This document shows, in pieces, positions 39,074-48,035 of a stretch of 64,000 nt of DNA. Within the stretch, counting starts at the first letter, position 1. Each line of letters starts with the position of its first letter. The notes below the pieces were generated by a model. The model did no database searches and was not told the DNA's origin. It saw only the letters and a list, made by a program, of their open reading frames with translations. Position numbers and translations under genes: made by a program. This DNA comes from Oscillospiraceae bacterium (GTDB lineage: Bacteria > Bacillota > Clostridia > Oscillospirales > Oscillospiraceae): NCBI GenBank assembly GCA_016293865.1, contig JAEDDG010000001.1, positions 79,367-143,366 of the forward strand. Direction: 5' to 3'.

Positions 39074-40283
39074 AGCTTACGCCAGATTGCTGGTGGAGGT
39101 GGGCGCAAACGTCCAGAAAGGGCAGCTTGTGATTCTCACAGCATCTGTGGACTCGGCGGAATTTGCCCGCATGTGCGTGCGCGCCGCGTACGACGCAGGC
39201 GCCCGGGAAGTTTATGTAAACTGGTCGGACGACTTCTGCACCCGCGAGAAGTATCTGCGTGCGGCTGAACCGGTGTTTGACCAGGTTCTGCCCTGGCAGC
39301 AGGCGCTGTGGGAAAAGGGCTGTGAGAAGGACGTGGCCTGGCTGTTCGTCCGCTCCCGGGATCCCGAGCTGCTGGCCGGTGTGGATCCTGCGCGCATTCA
39401 CCGGGCGGAAAAAGCCTCCGGAGAGGCTTCGCGCCTGTTCCGGCAGCGCGAGACAAGCGACTACTTCTCCTGGTGCATCGGCAGCGTGCCGGTGCCCGCC
39501 TGGTCCGCCAGGGTTTTCCCGGACCGGACGCCGGCCCAGGCGGAGGAGGCCCTGTGGGAGACAATTCTGAACGCCGTGCGTGTTCAGGAGGACGGCGACC
39601 CCGTCGCCGCATGGCGTGCGCACAGCGAAACGCTGAAGCGCCGGGCAAAGATACTGACCGATTCCCATTTCCGGGCGCTGAAATACAAAAACGCCCTGGG
39701 CACGGATCTCACGGTGGAGCTGGCGCAAAACCACATCTGGGACGGCGGCTGCGGCACAAACGCCAGCGGCACGCCCTTTATGCCCAACATGCCGACGGAA
39801 GAGGTTTTCACCGCGCCGGCAAAAACCGGCGCCAACGGCGTGGCCTATGCGTCCATGCCGCTGGTGCTCAACGGAACGCTGATTGAGGACTTCAGCTTTG
39901 AATTCCGGGACGGCCGGATTGTGGGCGTCGCCGCCCGCAAAGGCCTGGACGTGCTGAAAAGCGCCATTTCCATTGACGAAGGCGCAGCCTACCTGGGTGA
40001 AGCCGCTCTCGTCCCCGTGGACTCACCCATCGCCCAGTCCGGCATTCTCTATTACGACACGCTGTTTGACGAAAACGCCGCCTGCCACCTGGCCTTCGGC
40101 GAAGCGTATCCCTGTATCCCCGGCGGCGCGTCCATGTCGCCTGAGCAGCTGCAGGCCGCCGGCCTCAACAGCTCCATGACGCACGTGGACTTTATGATCG
40201 GCACGCCTGATCTGGCCGTCACCGGCATCACGCAGGACGGCCGCGAGGTGCCCGTCATGCGCGACGGCAAATTTGTCTTCTGA
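39054..40283 (+). CDS. M29 family aminopeptidase
   Basis: A 409-residue metallopeptidase of the thermophilic aminopeptidase (M29, AmpS/PepS) family. Metal-site features are MPNMPTEEVFTAP, with its Glu ligands, and MTHVDFMIG near the C-terminus with the His-Asp pair; GEAALVPVDSPIAQSG lies between them. It should remove N-terminal residues from peptides in the cytosol. Its start overlaps trmD by 20 bases, so it is cotranscribed with rimM-trmD. A terminator follows. Confidence 0.94.
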   Translation: MKKERIEAYARLLVEVGANVQKGQLVILTASVDSAEFARMCVRAAYDAGAREVYVNWSDDFCTREKYLRAAEPVFDQVLPWQQALWEKGCEKDVAWLFVRSRDPELLAGVDPARIHRAEKASGEASRLFRQRETSDYFSWCIGSVPVPAWSARVFPDRTPAQAEEALWETILNAVRVQEDGDPVAAWRAHSETLKRRAKILTDSHFRALKYKNALGTDLTVELAQNHIWDGGCGTNASGTPFMPNMPTEEVFTAPAKTGANGVAYASMPLVLNGTLIEDFSFEFRDGRIVGVAARKGLDVLKSAISIDEGAAYLGEAALVPVDSPIAQSGILYYDTLFDENAACHLAFGEAYPCIPGGASMSPEQLQAAGLNSSMTHVDFMIGTPDLAVTGITQDGREVPVMRDGKFVF

Positions 40284-40310
40284 CCGCATTTTCACAGTCC
40301 GCAAACAGCA

Positions 40311-40347
40311 GGGGTCTGCGTTCCGGAACGAACGCAGACCCCTTTTT
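40311..40347 (+). terminator. Terminator after the M29 aminopeptidase gene
   Basis: Perfect 12-bp arms (ggggtctgcgtt / aacgcagacccc), 8-base loop, then TTTTT. It also lies just past the stop of the convergent YdcF-like gene. Confidence 0.87.
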
Positions 40348-40352
40348 CATTT

Positions 40353-41138
40353 TTATGCGCCTTGAAAGGCGCCTCTGTCAAACACAAGGCAGTTCCAGAC
40401 CGCGAACGCCTCCCGGAAGCAGTTGCTGACCAGCACCGCCGGATTGGCTGACGGCGCGGCCACACCGCATGCATCCAGCCCGGCCCAGCGGGCCAGGAGC
40501 TTTGCGCGCATCAGGTGAAATTCACTGGTGAGCACGGCTATGCGCACCTGCTCCGGATCTTCTTCCCGCCCGGCGATAAGCTCTTCGGCGTAAAGTATAT
40601 TCTCTGCCGTGCGGGTCGCCCGGGTCTCCAGCAGGATCCGCTGCGGCCCGATTCCATGTGCAATCAGCCAGTCGGCCATACACTGCGCTTCGGAAATGTC
40701 TTCATCCACACCCTGGCCGCCGGTCACAATCGCCACCGTCTGCGGATGCGCGTTCAGGTATGCCTCTGCCGCTTTCAGCCGGTCGTACAGGACGCCGGAG
40801 GGCTGCGTGCCCACCACCTGGGCGCCCAGCACAATCAGGTAGTCCGCAGACGGATCTTCGTCCGTCCGGGCATTTGCCAGAATGAAGACTTCCGTCACAA
40901 GCAGGGCGGTGGAAAACACCGCCAGCAAAGCGGCCAGCGCTTTTCTGCAGAACCGGGCGGCTTTCGGCCGCGCAGACTCCAGCGCCGAAAGAGCGGAAAA
41001 TGCAAGCAGGACCCCGCCGAACCCCACAAGCCCGACGCCCAGCGGCTTCATGCCGGTCATCCAGCAGTACATCACGGCGCCCAGCAGCACGCACAGGATA
41101 CCGGGTGCAATACGGGCGGATATTTTTTGTCTTTTCAT
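40353..41138 (-). CDS. YdcF family (DUF218) membrane protein
   Basis: A 261-residue protein with three N-terminal membrane segments followed by a DUF218 domain: LIVLGAQVVGTQPSGVLYDRL, IVTGGQG and RTAENILYAEEL. DUF218 proteins such as SanA and ElyC are linked to envelope functions, but the reaction is unknown. The start is the ATG at 41138 with GGAGG 5 bases upstream; the in-frame ATG at 41204 lacks a ribosome binding site. Confidence 0.9.
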   Translation of the reverse strand: MKRQKISARIAPGILCVLLGAVMYCWMTGMKPLGVGLVGFGGVLLAFSALSALESARPKAARFCRKALAALLAVFSTALLVTEVFILANARTDEDPSADYLIVLGAQVVGTQPSGVLYDRLKAAEAYLNAHPQTVAIVTGGQGVDEDISEAQCMADWLIAHGIGPQRILLETRATRTAENILYAEELIAGREEDPEQVRIAVLTSEFHLMRAKLLARWAGLDACGVAAPSANPAVLVSNCFREAFAVWNCLVFDRGAFQGA

Positions 41139-41298
41139 GGCAGCCTCCCTGTCTGATTCCGTTTCCGTCAGCCGGCGGCGGTATTGCCGCACACTGCGCG
41201 GCACAGTCCCGTCTTCCGGTCTCAGAATACAGAACCGCTGCGTAAAAACGGCCAGCTTCCGGCATCAAAACAGCAGCGAAAAATGCCGTACAGAACGG

Positions 41299-41329
41299 GC
41301 AGGACCCCGGCTGCCTGCCGGAGTCCTGC
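41299..41329 (-). terminator. Probable terminator of the ABC-F gene
   Basis: 12-base arms with one mismatch (gcaggaccccgg / ccggagtcctgc), 12 bases past the stop. No clear T-run follows, so this is weaker than others here. Confidence 0.5.
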
Positions 41330-41341
41330 CTGAATCACACG

Positions 41342-43219
41342 CTACTGCGCAAGTTCTTCCCACCGGGCATATTTTTCCTCAAGCTGCGCTGCCAGTTCCG
41401 CCCGACGCGCATCCACTTCCATCAGCTTTTCATAATCCGTGGCGTTTTCCTCCGCCAGCGCGTCAAGCTCGGCAGACTGCGCCTCCAGCCCGGCAATTTC
41501 CTTTTCCAGTTTGGCGATCAGCCGCTCCGTGCTGCGGGGCGTCTCCCGCTTCTGCTTCTGCGGTCTGGGCTCCGCGCTGCGCACCGTCTCTTTCTCCGCC
41601 TGCTGCCGGAGCGCCGCAGCGCTTTTGTATGCCCTGTACTGCTCATATGTTCCCCGGAAATCACGGATTGTCCCGTTTTCCAGTTCCCAGATGCGGCTGG
41701 CAAAACGGTTGATGAAATACCGGTCATGGCTGACGAACAGAAGCGTCCCGGCGTAATCCTCCACCGCTTCTTCAATCCACTCCCTGGATGCAATGTCCAG
41801 ATGGTTCGTGGGCTCGTCCAGAATGAGGAAATTGATGTCGCCGCGCATCAGAATGCACAGCCGCAGCCGGCTCTTTTCCCCGCCGGACAGCTGCGACACC
41901 GGCCGGAAAACATCCTCGCCGGAAAATTTGAACGCCCCCAGCCGGTCCCTGGCCTCCTGGGGCTGGTAATTCTCGTCATAGATCAGCGTGTCCAGCACAC
42001 TGCGCTGGGGATTTTCAAAGTGCACAACCTGCTCCAGACAGGCCGTTTTCACAGCCGGTCCGCGCTTGACGATGCCGCGGTCCGGCGTCTGCCTGCCTGT
42101 CAGAATCTGCAGAAGCGTCGTTTTTCCCGTGCCGTTGTCTCCGATCAGGGCGATGCGCTCCCCCGGCCGGATGGTCAGTTCCAGATCCGAGAAAAGCGTG
42201 CGGCCGTCAAAGGACTTGGTCACGCCCTCCAGGCTCAGGACCTCGTCGCCCTGGAATTCCTTCTCGGAAAACCGGCCCTTCATCTTCCGCTCTGTGTCCG
42301 GCCGCTCCGTTGACAGCTTTTCGATGCGCTTTTCCATGGAAAACGCGCGCTTGTGCAGCTTGTCATTGCCCATAAAGGCCCACAGGTGCAGCTTGTCGGC
42401 GGCCTGCTGCAGCCGTCTGACCTCCGCCTGTTCCTTTTCATAGCGCTTGAGCTGCTCCTGATAGCGCCGCTCCTTTTCCGCTACATAAAAGCTATAATTG
42501 CCGCTGTAAAGCGCCGCCTTTCCGCCGGTAATCTCCACGCAGCGGGTCACTGCCTTGTCCAGAAAATACCGGTCATGGCTGATGGCCACAACCGTACCGC
42601 GGAAATGGGCCAGATAATCCTCCAGCCATTCAGCCGCGCGCATATCCAGGTGGTTCGTGGGCTCGTCCAGAAGAAGAATATCCGTGTCCTCCAGAATCAG
42701 CCGCGCCAGATTCATGCGGGTCTTCTCTCCGCCGGACAGCTGGGAAAACAGCTGGCGGCGCTGGACGTCCGGAATGCCGAGACCGTTGGCCACTGTGTTG
42801 CGCAGCCGGTCCATTTCATAGCCATCCCTGCGGATAAATTCCGTGCTCAGCCGGTCATATTCCGCCAGAACCGCCGCCGACGTATCCTGCGCCATACGCC
42901 GCTCCAGCTCCTCCATCCGCGCACGCATGGCATAGAGCTCCCTGTGCGCGTCTTTCAGCACGTCCTCGCCCGTGTAATCCGCCGGATAATCCGGCATCTG
43001 AGCCACAAGTCCCACGCGCTTGCCCGGCGCAATCACAACCTGCCCCTCATCCGGATACAGCTCGCCGCAGATGATCCGGAAAAGCGTGGTCTTCCCCGCT
43101 CCGTTTTTGCCCAGCAGGCCGATGTGCTCCCCCTCCAGGACGTCAAAAGTCACGCCGTCCAGAACGTTCACATCTTCCTCGAATGCCTTGACAATATTTT
43201 GTACAGAAATATCGGTCAT
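41342..43219 (-). CDS. ABC-F family ATPase
   Basis: A 625-residue soluble protein with two ABC cassettes and no membrane segments. Cassette 1 has GKNGAGKTT, LSGGEKTR and DEPTNHLD; cassette 2 has GDNGTGKTT, LSGGEKSR and DEPTNHLD. Between them lies the charged P-site tRNA interaction linker, and the C-terminus is a coiled coil (LIAKLEKEIAGLEAQSAELD). ABC-F proteins act on the ribosome as translation factors or antibiotic-protection factors. The start is the ATG at 43219 behind GGGTGAG; a terminator hairpin ends 12 bases upstream of it. Confidence 0.94.
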   Translation of the reverse strand: MTDISVQNIVKAFEEDVNVLDGVTFDVLEGEHIGLLGKNGAGKTTLFRIICGELYPDEGQVVIAPGKRVGLVAQMPDYPADYTGEDVLKDAHRELYAMRARMEELERRMAQDTSAAVLAEYDRLSTEFIRRDGYEMDRLRNTVANGLGIPDVQRRQLFSQLSGGEKTRMNLARLILEDTDILLLDEPTNHLDMRAAEWLEDYLAHFRGTVVAISHDRYFLDKAVTRCVEITGGKAALYSGNYSFYVAEKERRYQEQLKRYEKEQAEVRRLQQAADKLHLWAFMGNDKLHKRAFSMEKRIEKLSTERPDTERKMKGRFSEKEFQGDEVLSLEGVTKSFDGRTLFSDLELTIRPGERIALIGDNGTGKTTLLQILTGRQTPDRGIVKRGPAVKTACLEQVVHFENPQRSVLDTLIYDENYQPQEARDRLGAFKFSGEDVFRPVSQLSGGEKSRLRLCILMRGDINFLILDEPTNHLDIASREWIEEAVEDYAGTLLFVSHDRYFINRFASRIWELENGTIRDFRGTYEQYRAYKSAAALRQQAEKETVRSAEPRPQKQKRETPRSTERLIAKLEKEIAGLEAQSAELDALAEENATDYEKLMEVDARRAELAAQLEEKYARWEELAQ

Positions 43220-43230
43220 GTTTCTCACCC

Positions 43231-43272
43231 AAAAAAAGCGGCCCGGACCGTCTTACTGCGGTTTCCGGGCCG
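43231..43272 (-). terminator. Strong terminator directly before the ABC-F ribosome binding site
   Basis: 9-bp arms CGGCCCGGA/TCCGGGCCG plus inner ACCG/CGGT pairing are followed on the minus strand by seven Ts, which end 3 bases before the ABC-F Shine-Dalgarno. It can end the efp-zinc-ribbon transcript or serve as an attenuator for the ABC-F gene. Confidence 0.85.
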
Positions 43273-43301
43273 TTTTGTGCAAAAATGTTCAGAGGCGGAT
43301 C

Positions 43302-43793
43302 TCAGTCCTTGTCCTCTCCGTCCTCTTCCTCATCCTCATCGCAGTCACATTCGCCGTCAAACTCGAATTCCAGATCCTCGCCGCAGCTGGGGCATTTGAA
43401 CGTGCCGTTGAGCAGCGTATCCTCGTCCACGGTGATCTCCGTGTTGCACACAGGGCAGGTGACGCTGTACATCTCGTCGTCATCCTCGTCCTCATCGTGA
43501 TGGTGATGATGGTGGCAGCCGCAGGACGCATCGTCGCAGCAGTCGTCTTCGTCCTCGTCGTCCTCGTCGTCTTCGTCATAAATGACGGACTCCAGCGCGG
43601 CCACATCGGCGGAAACGGAATCCAGCTCGTCGCCCAGCTCCACGGCGTTGTCCTCAAGATCCGCCACGTCGCCGGCCATATCGGTCAGAACGTCAAGAAT
43701 ACCGCTGATGATCTTGCCTTCTCCCTCTTCGGAAGACAGACCCATGCCCTCAAAAAGGCCCTTCAGGTATGCAACTTTTTCGGAATTGGTCAT
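43302..43793 (-). CDS. Zinc-ribbon protein with natural hexahistidine (CD1247-like N-terminus)
   Basis: A 163-residue acidic protein. Residues 1-70 are helical (MTNSEKVAYLKGLFEGMGL) and resemble the N-terminal domain named after Clostridioides difficile CD1247. An acidic low-complexity stretch contains CC, CGC and HHHHHH (residues 94-99). A zinc ribbon follows with Cys113/116 and Cys134/137 (CPVC, CPSC), then an acidic tail. Its function is unknown; metal binding is likely. It follows efp by 44 bases. Confidence 0.85.
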   Translation of the reverse strand: MTNSEKVAYLKGLFEGMGLSSEEGEGKIISGILDVLTDMAGDVADLEDNAVELGDELDSVSADVAALESVIYDEDDEDDEDEDDCCDDASCGCHHHHHHDEDEDDDEMYSVTCPVCNTEITVDEDTLLNGTFKCPSCGEDLEFEFDGECDCDEDEEEDGEDKD

Positions 43794-43837
43794 TTCAGTA
43801 CCTCCTGTCGGTATTGATCCGGTTGCGCAGGGCGCAC

Positions 43838-44401
43838 TCAGCCCTTCGCTCTCTCCAGATACTCGCCAATACGGGTGTCAATCTTGATCTTGTCGCCGGG
43901 ATTGATGAACAGCGGCACCTTAACCTCAGCGCCGGTTTCAAGCGTCGCAGGCTTGGTCACGTTCGTGGCGGTATCGCCCTTGAAGCCGGGATCGGTGGCG
44001 GTCACTTCCAGAACAACAAACGTGGGCGGCTCAACGTTGAACACCTTGCCCTTGAAGGACATGATGGTGCACTTCATGCCGTCCTTGACGAACTTGAAGT
44101 TGTCGCCGACTTTGCTGCTCTCAACGGGGATTTCCGTTCCGTCTTCATTGTAGAAGTAATAGAGATCTCCGTCCGTCCAGCTGTAATCCGCCTCAATGCG
44201 GTCAACATACGCGTTGTCAAACTTATCCTCGGGGTTGAAGCTCATCTCGCGGACAGCACCGGTGATGATGTCCTTGAACTTGGTGCGCACAAACGCAGCG
44301 CCCTTTCCCGGCTTGACGTGCTGAAACTCAACAACGACTGCGGGATTTCCGTTATACTCGAAAGTTACGCCGTTTCTGAAATCACTTGCGGTAATTGGCA
44401 T
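43838..44401 (-). CDS. efp: Elongation factor P
   Basis: A 187-residue translation factor that relieves ribosome stalling at proline runs. Three beta barrels: KOW-like N domain with the exposed loop HVKPGKGAAF (modifiable Lys33), a central OB domain, and the C-terminal OB signature FVVLEVTATDPGFKGDTA. The -PGKG- loop matches the Bacillus type, where the lysine carries 5-aminopentanol. The M24 peptidase gene lies 82 bases upstream, a common pairing. Confidence 0.97.
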   Translation of the reverse strand: MPITASDFRNGVTFEYNGNPAVVVEFQHVKPGKGAAFVRTKFKDIITGAVREMSFNPEDKFDNAYVDRIEADYSWTDGDLYYFYNEDGTEIPVESSKVGDNFKFVKDGMKCTIMSFKGKVFNVEPPTFVVLEVTATDPGFKGDTATNVTKPATLETGAEVKVPLFINPGDKIKIDTRIGEYLERAKG

Positions 44402-44482
44402 ATATAAATCCTCCTGAATAAAGTTACTACAAAATTACTCCATGTATTTTATTACAGAATCACATACATTGCAAGATAAAAT

Positions 44483-45547
44483 TCACAAAATGATCAGGTT
44501 TCGCGGCGTTTTTGTGATATCTTCACAGCCGTCCGCGGTAATATACAGCACATCCTCGATCCGGACGCCGAAACGTCCCGGCAAATAGATGCCCGGCTCC
44601 GCCGAAATAACGGCGCCGGCAGGGATCGGATCGCCGCAAAGCGGCGACGCATTGGGCGCTTCATGGATATCCAGGCCCAGGCTGTGGCCGAAGGCATGGC
44701 CGAAATATGCGCCGTAGCCCGCCTGTTCAATGACCGCGCGGCCCGCCGCGTCAATCTCACGGCCGGGCACGCCTGCCTTTGCGGCGGCGATTCCCGCCTT
44801 CTGCGCCGCCAGGACCGTGTCGTACACCCTGACCATTTCGTCTGTAGGCCTGCCCAGGCAGAAGGTCCGCGTCTCATCGGAGCAGTAACCGTCCACCCTG
44901 CAGCCGAAATCGATGGTCACAAAGCCGTCGCCGATGACTGTATCGTCCGGCACGCCGTGGGGCATGCTCGTCTTTTTCCCGGAAACCACAATCGGATCAA
45001 AGCTCTTGTCTTCCGCGCCGGCTCTGACCATGCGGTAAACAAGCTCTGCGGCGATGTCCCGCTCCCGGCTGCCGCGCAGCATGGGCAGCACGCCCTCCAG
45101 CGCGCTCTCGGCGATGCGCTGGGCGCGGATCATGGTCTCCAGTTCCTCACGGCTCTTGGACTGGCGCAGGAACACGAACAGCTTCTGCGCCGGCACAAGC
45201 TCAGCTCTGAGCTTTTCCCTGTAAGCCGTATAGGCGCTGACGGTCATCTCTCCGTCCTCAAAGCCCAGCTTTTCCACACGGTTTTCCGCAAGCGCGTCAT
45301 TGATTCTGTCGGCATACGGATGTTTTCCGTCTGTCTGCAGCACCACGGCGCCGGAAACGGCGTTCTGCGCCGCTTCAATATAACGGGCATCCGTGAAAAA
45401 ATACGCCCTCTTTTTTGTCACAAGCGCCGCGCCGGCAGACGACGGAAAACCGGTCACATACCGCCGGTTGGACTCTCCCGTAACCAGAACCGCGTCCAGC
45501 CCGAAGCGTTCAAGCGCCTGGGCGGCGCACTGAAAATGATCTCTCAT
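44483..45547 (-). CDS. M24 family Xaa-Pro peptidase
   Basis: A 354-residue creatinase-fold dimetal peptidase. The N-terminal creatinase domain occupies residues 1-130; the catalytic domain has the metal ligands in TIDFGCRVDGYCSDETRT, GHAFGHSLGLDIHE, SAEPGIYL and VRIEDVL. It should cleave N-terminal residues preceding proline. It is the first gene of the unit with efp, as in many Bacillota. Confidence 0.94.
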   Translation of the reverse strand: MRDHFQCAAQALERFGLDAVLVTGESNRRYVTGFPSSAGAALVTKKRAYFFTDARYIEAAQNAVSGAVVLQTDGKHPYADRINDALAENRVEKLGFEDGEMTVSAYTAYREKLRAELVPAQKLFVFLRQSKSREELETMIRAQRIAESALEGVLPMLRGSRERDIAAELVYRMVRAGAEDKSFDPIVVSGKKTSMPHGVPDDTVIGDGFVTIDFGCRVDGYCSDETRTFCLGRPTDEMVRVYDTVLAAQKAGIAAAKAGVPGREIDAAGRAVIEQAGYGAYFGHAFGHSLGLDIHEAPNASPLCGDPIPAGAVISAEPGIYLPGRFGVRIEDVLYITADGCEDITKTPRNLIIL

Positions 45548-45637
45548 ATCTGTCTCCGCCTTTCTGTCATATACATACGCCCGGCATCATACGCTGTATT
45601 GGCTGCAAGGCCACACAACGGTACCTGAGGTGAAAAC

Positions 45638-46402
45638 ATGCAAGGAAACTTTTCCGTTCTGCTGGCCGTGCCCGGCGGTTTCCGCCGGCCGGCCGCGAAC
45701 TTCGGACTGCCGCTTGTCCATATGGGCTACGCGCTGGACAGCACCCGGCTTTACCGCACGCATCCCCCGTCCGGCCGCGGCGGCGTCATGGCCGTCGACT
45801 GCACGGCGGATTATACCGGAACGCCCGGCGCGCTGGCTGCCGGCGCCATGCGCGAATGCACCGCGCGCGGCTTCACCGGCATTTTTCTGGACCGGGAGCA
45901 GCCGGCCGGGAAGGCGCTGGCCGCCGCCTGTACAGCGCTGGAACGCGCGTGCAGTGCCAGAGGCATCGCCCTGTATGTGTCACCCGCTCTGGCGCCGTAT
46001 ACGCGCACAGCCGCCGTCCTAGTCTCCACCGCCGTTTCCGGCGGGACGCTGGAACGCCGCATGACTGACGCCGCGGGGCGCTTCGGCCGCGGCCGGATTG
46101 CCATGGACATCGAACTGATGCGCGCGGATTTCACGCCGCCGGCACCCGGCGGAAAAGGCACCGCTCTGACGGCCGAGGCCTTCGACGCGCTGGTACAGCG
46201 GCTGCATCCGAACGTCTTTTTCTCCGGCGACCTGTGCGCCAACTACTTCACTTACCGCGCCGGCGGCCGGACACACTTTGTTCTCTTTGACGACGCGTGG
46301 AGCATCCGGCGCAAGCTGGCGCTCGGCAAAAGGCTGGGTGTCCGGTGCGCCTTTCTCTTTTATCCGGAAGTGGAACCTTTTTTACCGCAGCTGCTCACAT
46401 GA
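45638..46402 (+). CDS. Uncharacterised protein, TIM-barrel-like
   Basis: A 254-residue soluble protein that I do not recognise. Alternating strand-helix pattern with FTGIFLDREQP, ALYVSPALAPY, IAMDIELMRADFTP and GVRCAFLFYPEVEPFL resembles glycoside-hydrolase-like (GH18-type) barrels, in which a D-x-E pair on one strand is catalytic; here DxE appears as DIE. This is inference. No signal peptide. The ATG at 45638 has GAGGTGA just upstream. Its last 21 bases overlap the convergent DUF951 gene. Confidence 0.75.
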   Translation: MQGNFSVLLAVPGGFRRPAANFGLPLVHMGYALDSTRLYRTHPPSGRGGVMAVDCTADYTGTPGALAAGAMRECTARGFTGIFLDREQPAGKALAAACTALERACSARGIALYVSPALAPYTRTAAVLVSTAVSGGTLERRMTDAAGRFGRGRIAMDIELMRADFTPPAPGGKGTALTAEAFDALVQRLHPNVFFSGDLCANYFTYRAGGRTHFVLFDDAWSIRRKLALGKRLGVRCAFLFYPEVEPFLPQLLT

Positions 46403-46591
46403 CAGCTCCTGTCCGCCGCGCTCCACGCGGCGGATGCTTTTTTCCGCCTTGGACCGGGGATTCATAACCTCCCTGCCGCAGCCCAGACAGCGCAGCTTGA
46501 AATCCGCGCCGATCCGCAGCACCTCCCAGCGGCTGGAACCGCAGGGGTGCTGCTTTTTCATTTGCAGAATGTCGCCGACCCTGATATCCAT
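46382..46591 (-). CDS. DUF951 small zinc-binding-like protein
   Basis: A 69-residue protein of the DUF951 family: MDIRVGDILQMKKQHPCGSS, EVLRIGADFKLRCLGCGREVM. The three cysteines could bind metal. Family members are short and often near DNA-maintenance genes; their role is unknown. It starts 2 bases after the rarA stop, so it is coupled to rarA. Confidence 0.88.
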   Translation of the reverse strand: MDIRVGDILQMKKQHPCGSSRWEVLRIGADFKLRCLGCGREVMNPRSKAEKSIRRVERGGQELSCEQLR

Positions 46592-46593
46592 CT

Positions 46594-47862
46594 CTACTTT
46601 TTCTCCTTGATCTGATCCCAGTATTTTTTTGCAGCCTGTTCCGTTTTATTCTGTCCGTATTCGTAATACCGGGCGTTTTTCAGCGCGTCAGGCAGATATT
46701 GCTGCCGCACCCAGTGGTCCGGATAATCGTGGGCGTACAGGTAGCCCTGCTCCCGCTCAAAGCCCGTGCCGTCCGCATGGACATTCTGCAGATGGCGCGG
46801 GACCGGTCCCGTGCGGCCCGCGCGCACGTCGGCCATGGCCCGGTCTATGGCCAGCATGCCGGAGTTGGACTTCGGGGCTGTGGCCATCAGAATCACCGCG
46901 TCCGCCAGCGGCAGGCGTGCTTCCGGCATGCCCAGCTGCAGAGCGGTATCCACGCAGGCCTTCACGATGGGAATGATCTGCGGGTAGGCCAGCCCCACGT
47001 CCTCCGTGGCAATGCACAGCAGCCGGCGGCAGGGCGAAATGATATCCCCCGCCTCCAGAAACCGCGCAAGATAATGCAGGGCGGCGTCCGGATCTGAACC
47101 GCGCACGGACTTGTGCAGGGCGGAAAGCATGTCGTAGTGGTCGTCTCCGGCCCTGTCATAGCGCATGGCGCTGCGCTGGGACACGCCGGAGGCATCCGCC
47201 GCAGTCAGGCGCACCTCTCCGTTTTCCGGATGCGCCGCGCTGAACAGAAGCTCCACGGCGTTGATGGCCTTGCGCACATCGCCGCCGCATCCCGCGCAGA
47301 TGGTATCCAGAACGCCCGGCTCCAGAACAGCCCGGACATTCAGCCGTCCCTCCATAATCCGGACAGCCCGCTGAACGGCCGGCACAGCCTCCTGCGCGGT
47401 GACCGGCTTGAATTCAAACACGGTGCTCCGGCTGAGGATGGCGTTGTATACATAAAAATACGGATTCTCCGTTGTGGACGCGATCAGCGTGATCTTTCCG
47501 TTTTCAATGAACTCCAGAAGTGACTGCTGCTGTTTCTTGTTGAAATACTGAATCTCGTCCAGATACAGGAGCACACCGTTCGGCGCCAGCATCGTATCCA
47601 GATCCGAGATGATGTTTTTGATGTCGGCAATGCCGGCCGTGGTGGCGTTGAGCCGGTGCAGCGTCCGTTGGGTGGATTCGGCAATGATATTGGCCGCCGT
47701 GGTTTTTCCGCAGCCGGAAGGGCCGTAGAAAATCATATTGGGAATATTCCCGCTTTCAATAATCCGCCGCAGCAGCCCGTCCGGGCCGAGAATATGCGTC
47801 TGTCCGACCATTTCATCAATGGACGCGGGCCTGATTTCATCTGCAAGTGGTCTGTACATCAT
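46594..47862 (-). CDS. rarA: Replication-associated recombination ATPase RarA
   Basis: A 422-residue AAA+ ATPase (MgsA/Mgs1/WRNIP1 family) acting at stalled replication forks. It has RPASIDEMVGQTHILG at the start, Walker A GPSGCGKT at 47-54, Walker B LLYLDEIQYFNKKQQQ, sensor 1 STTENP and a C-terminal tetramerisation region with DVGLAYPQ. The start is the ATG at 47862 after GAGAGGTG; the open frame continues upstream to 48018 but is not RarA-like. Confidence 0.95.
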   Translation of the reverse strand: MMYRPLADEIRPASIDEMVGQTHILGPDGLLRRIIESGNIPNMIFYGPSGCGKTTAANIIAESTQRTLHRLNATTAGIADIKNIISDLDTMLAPNGVLLYLDEIQYFNKKQQQSLLEFIENGKITLIASTTENPYFYVYNAILSRSTVFEFKPVTAQEAVPAVQRAVRIMEGRLNVRAVLEPGVLDTICAGCGGDVRKAINAVELLFSAAHPENGEVRLTAADASGVSQRSAMRYDRAGDDHYDMLSALHKSVRGSDPDAALHYLARFLEAGDIISPCRRLLCIATEDVGLAYPQIIPIVKACVDTALQLGMPEARLPLADAVILMATAPKSNSGMLAIDRAMADVRAGRTGPVPRHLQNVHADGTGFEREQGYLYAHDYPDHWVRQQYLPDALKNARYYEYGQNKTEQAAKKYWDQIKEKK

Positions 47863-47883
47863 GCGGCACCTCTCTTTCTGCTG

Positions 47884-47912
47884 TTGGCTTATGCTGAAAA
47901 ATGTGATATACT
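47884..47912 (+). promoter_or_regulatory. Promoter of nth
   Basis: TTGGCT (47884-47889), 17 bases, TATACT (47907-47912). The leader to nth would be about 117 bases and holds no recognised structure beyond a CTGCA/TGCAG repeat at 47915-47925. Confidence 0.6.
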
Positions 47913-48035
47913 GTCTGCAATGCAGTGGGATAAGCGCTGTTTTCACGCAGATTTCGCACCGCCCCCGCCCGTAAGCCGACAGCCGGAGACTGCGGCGCTG
48001 CAGCGATACGCACAACACACACGGAGGTTACGGCC

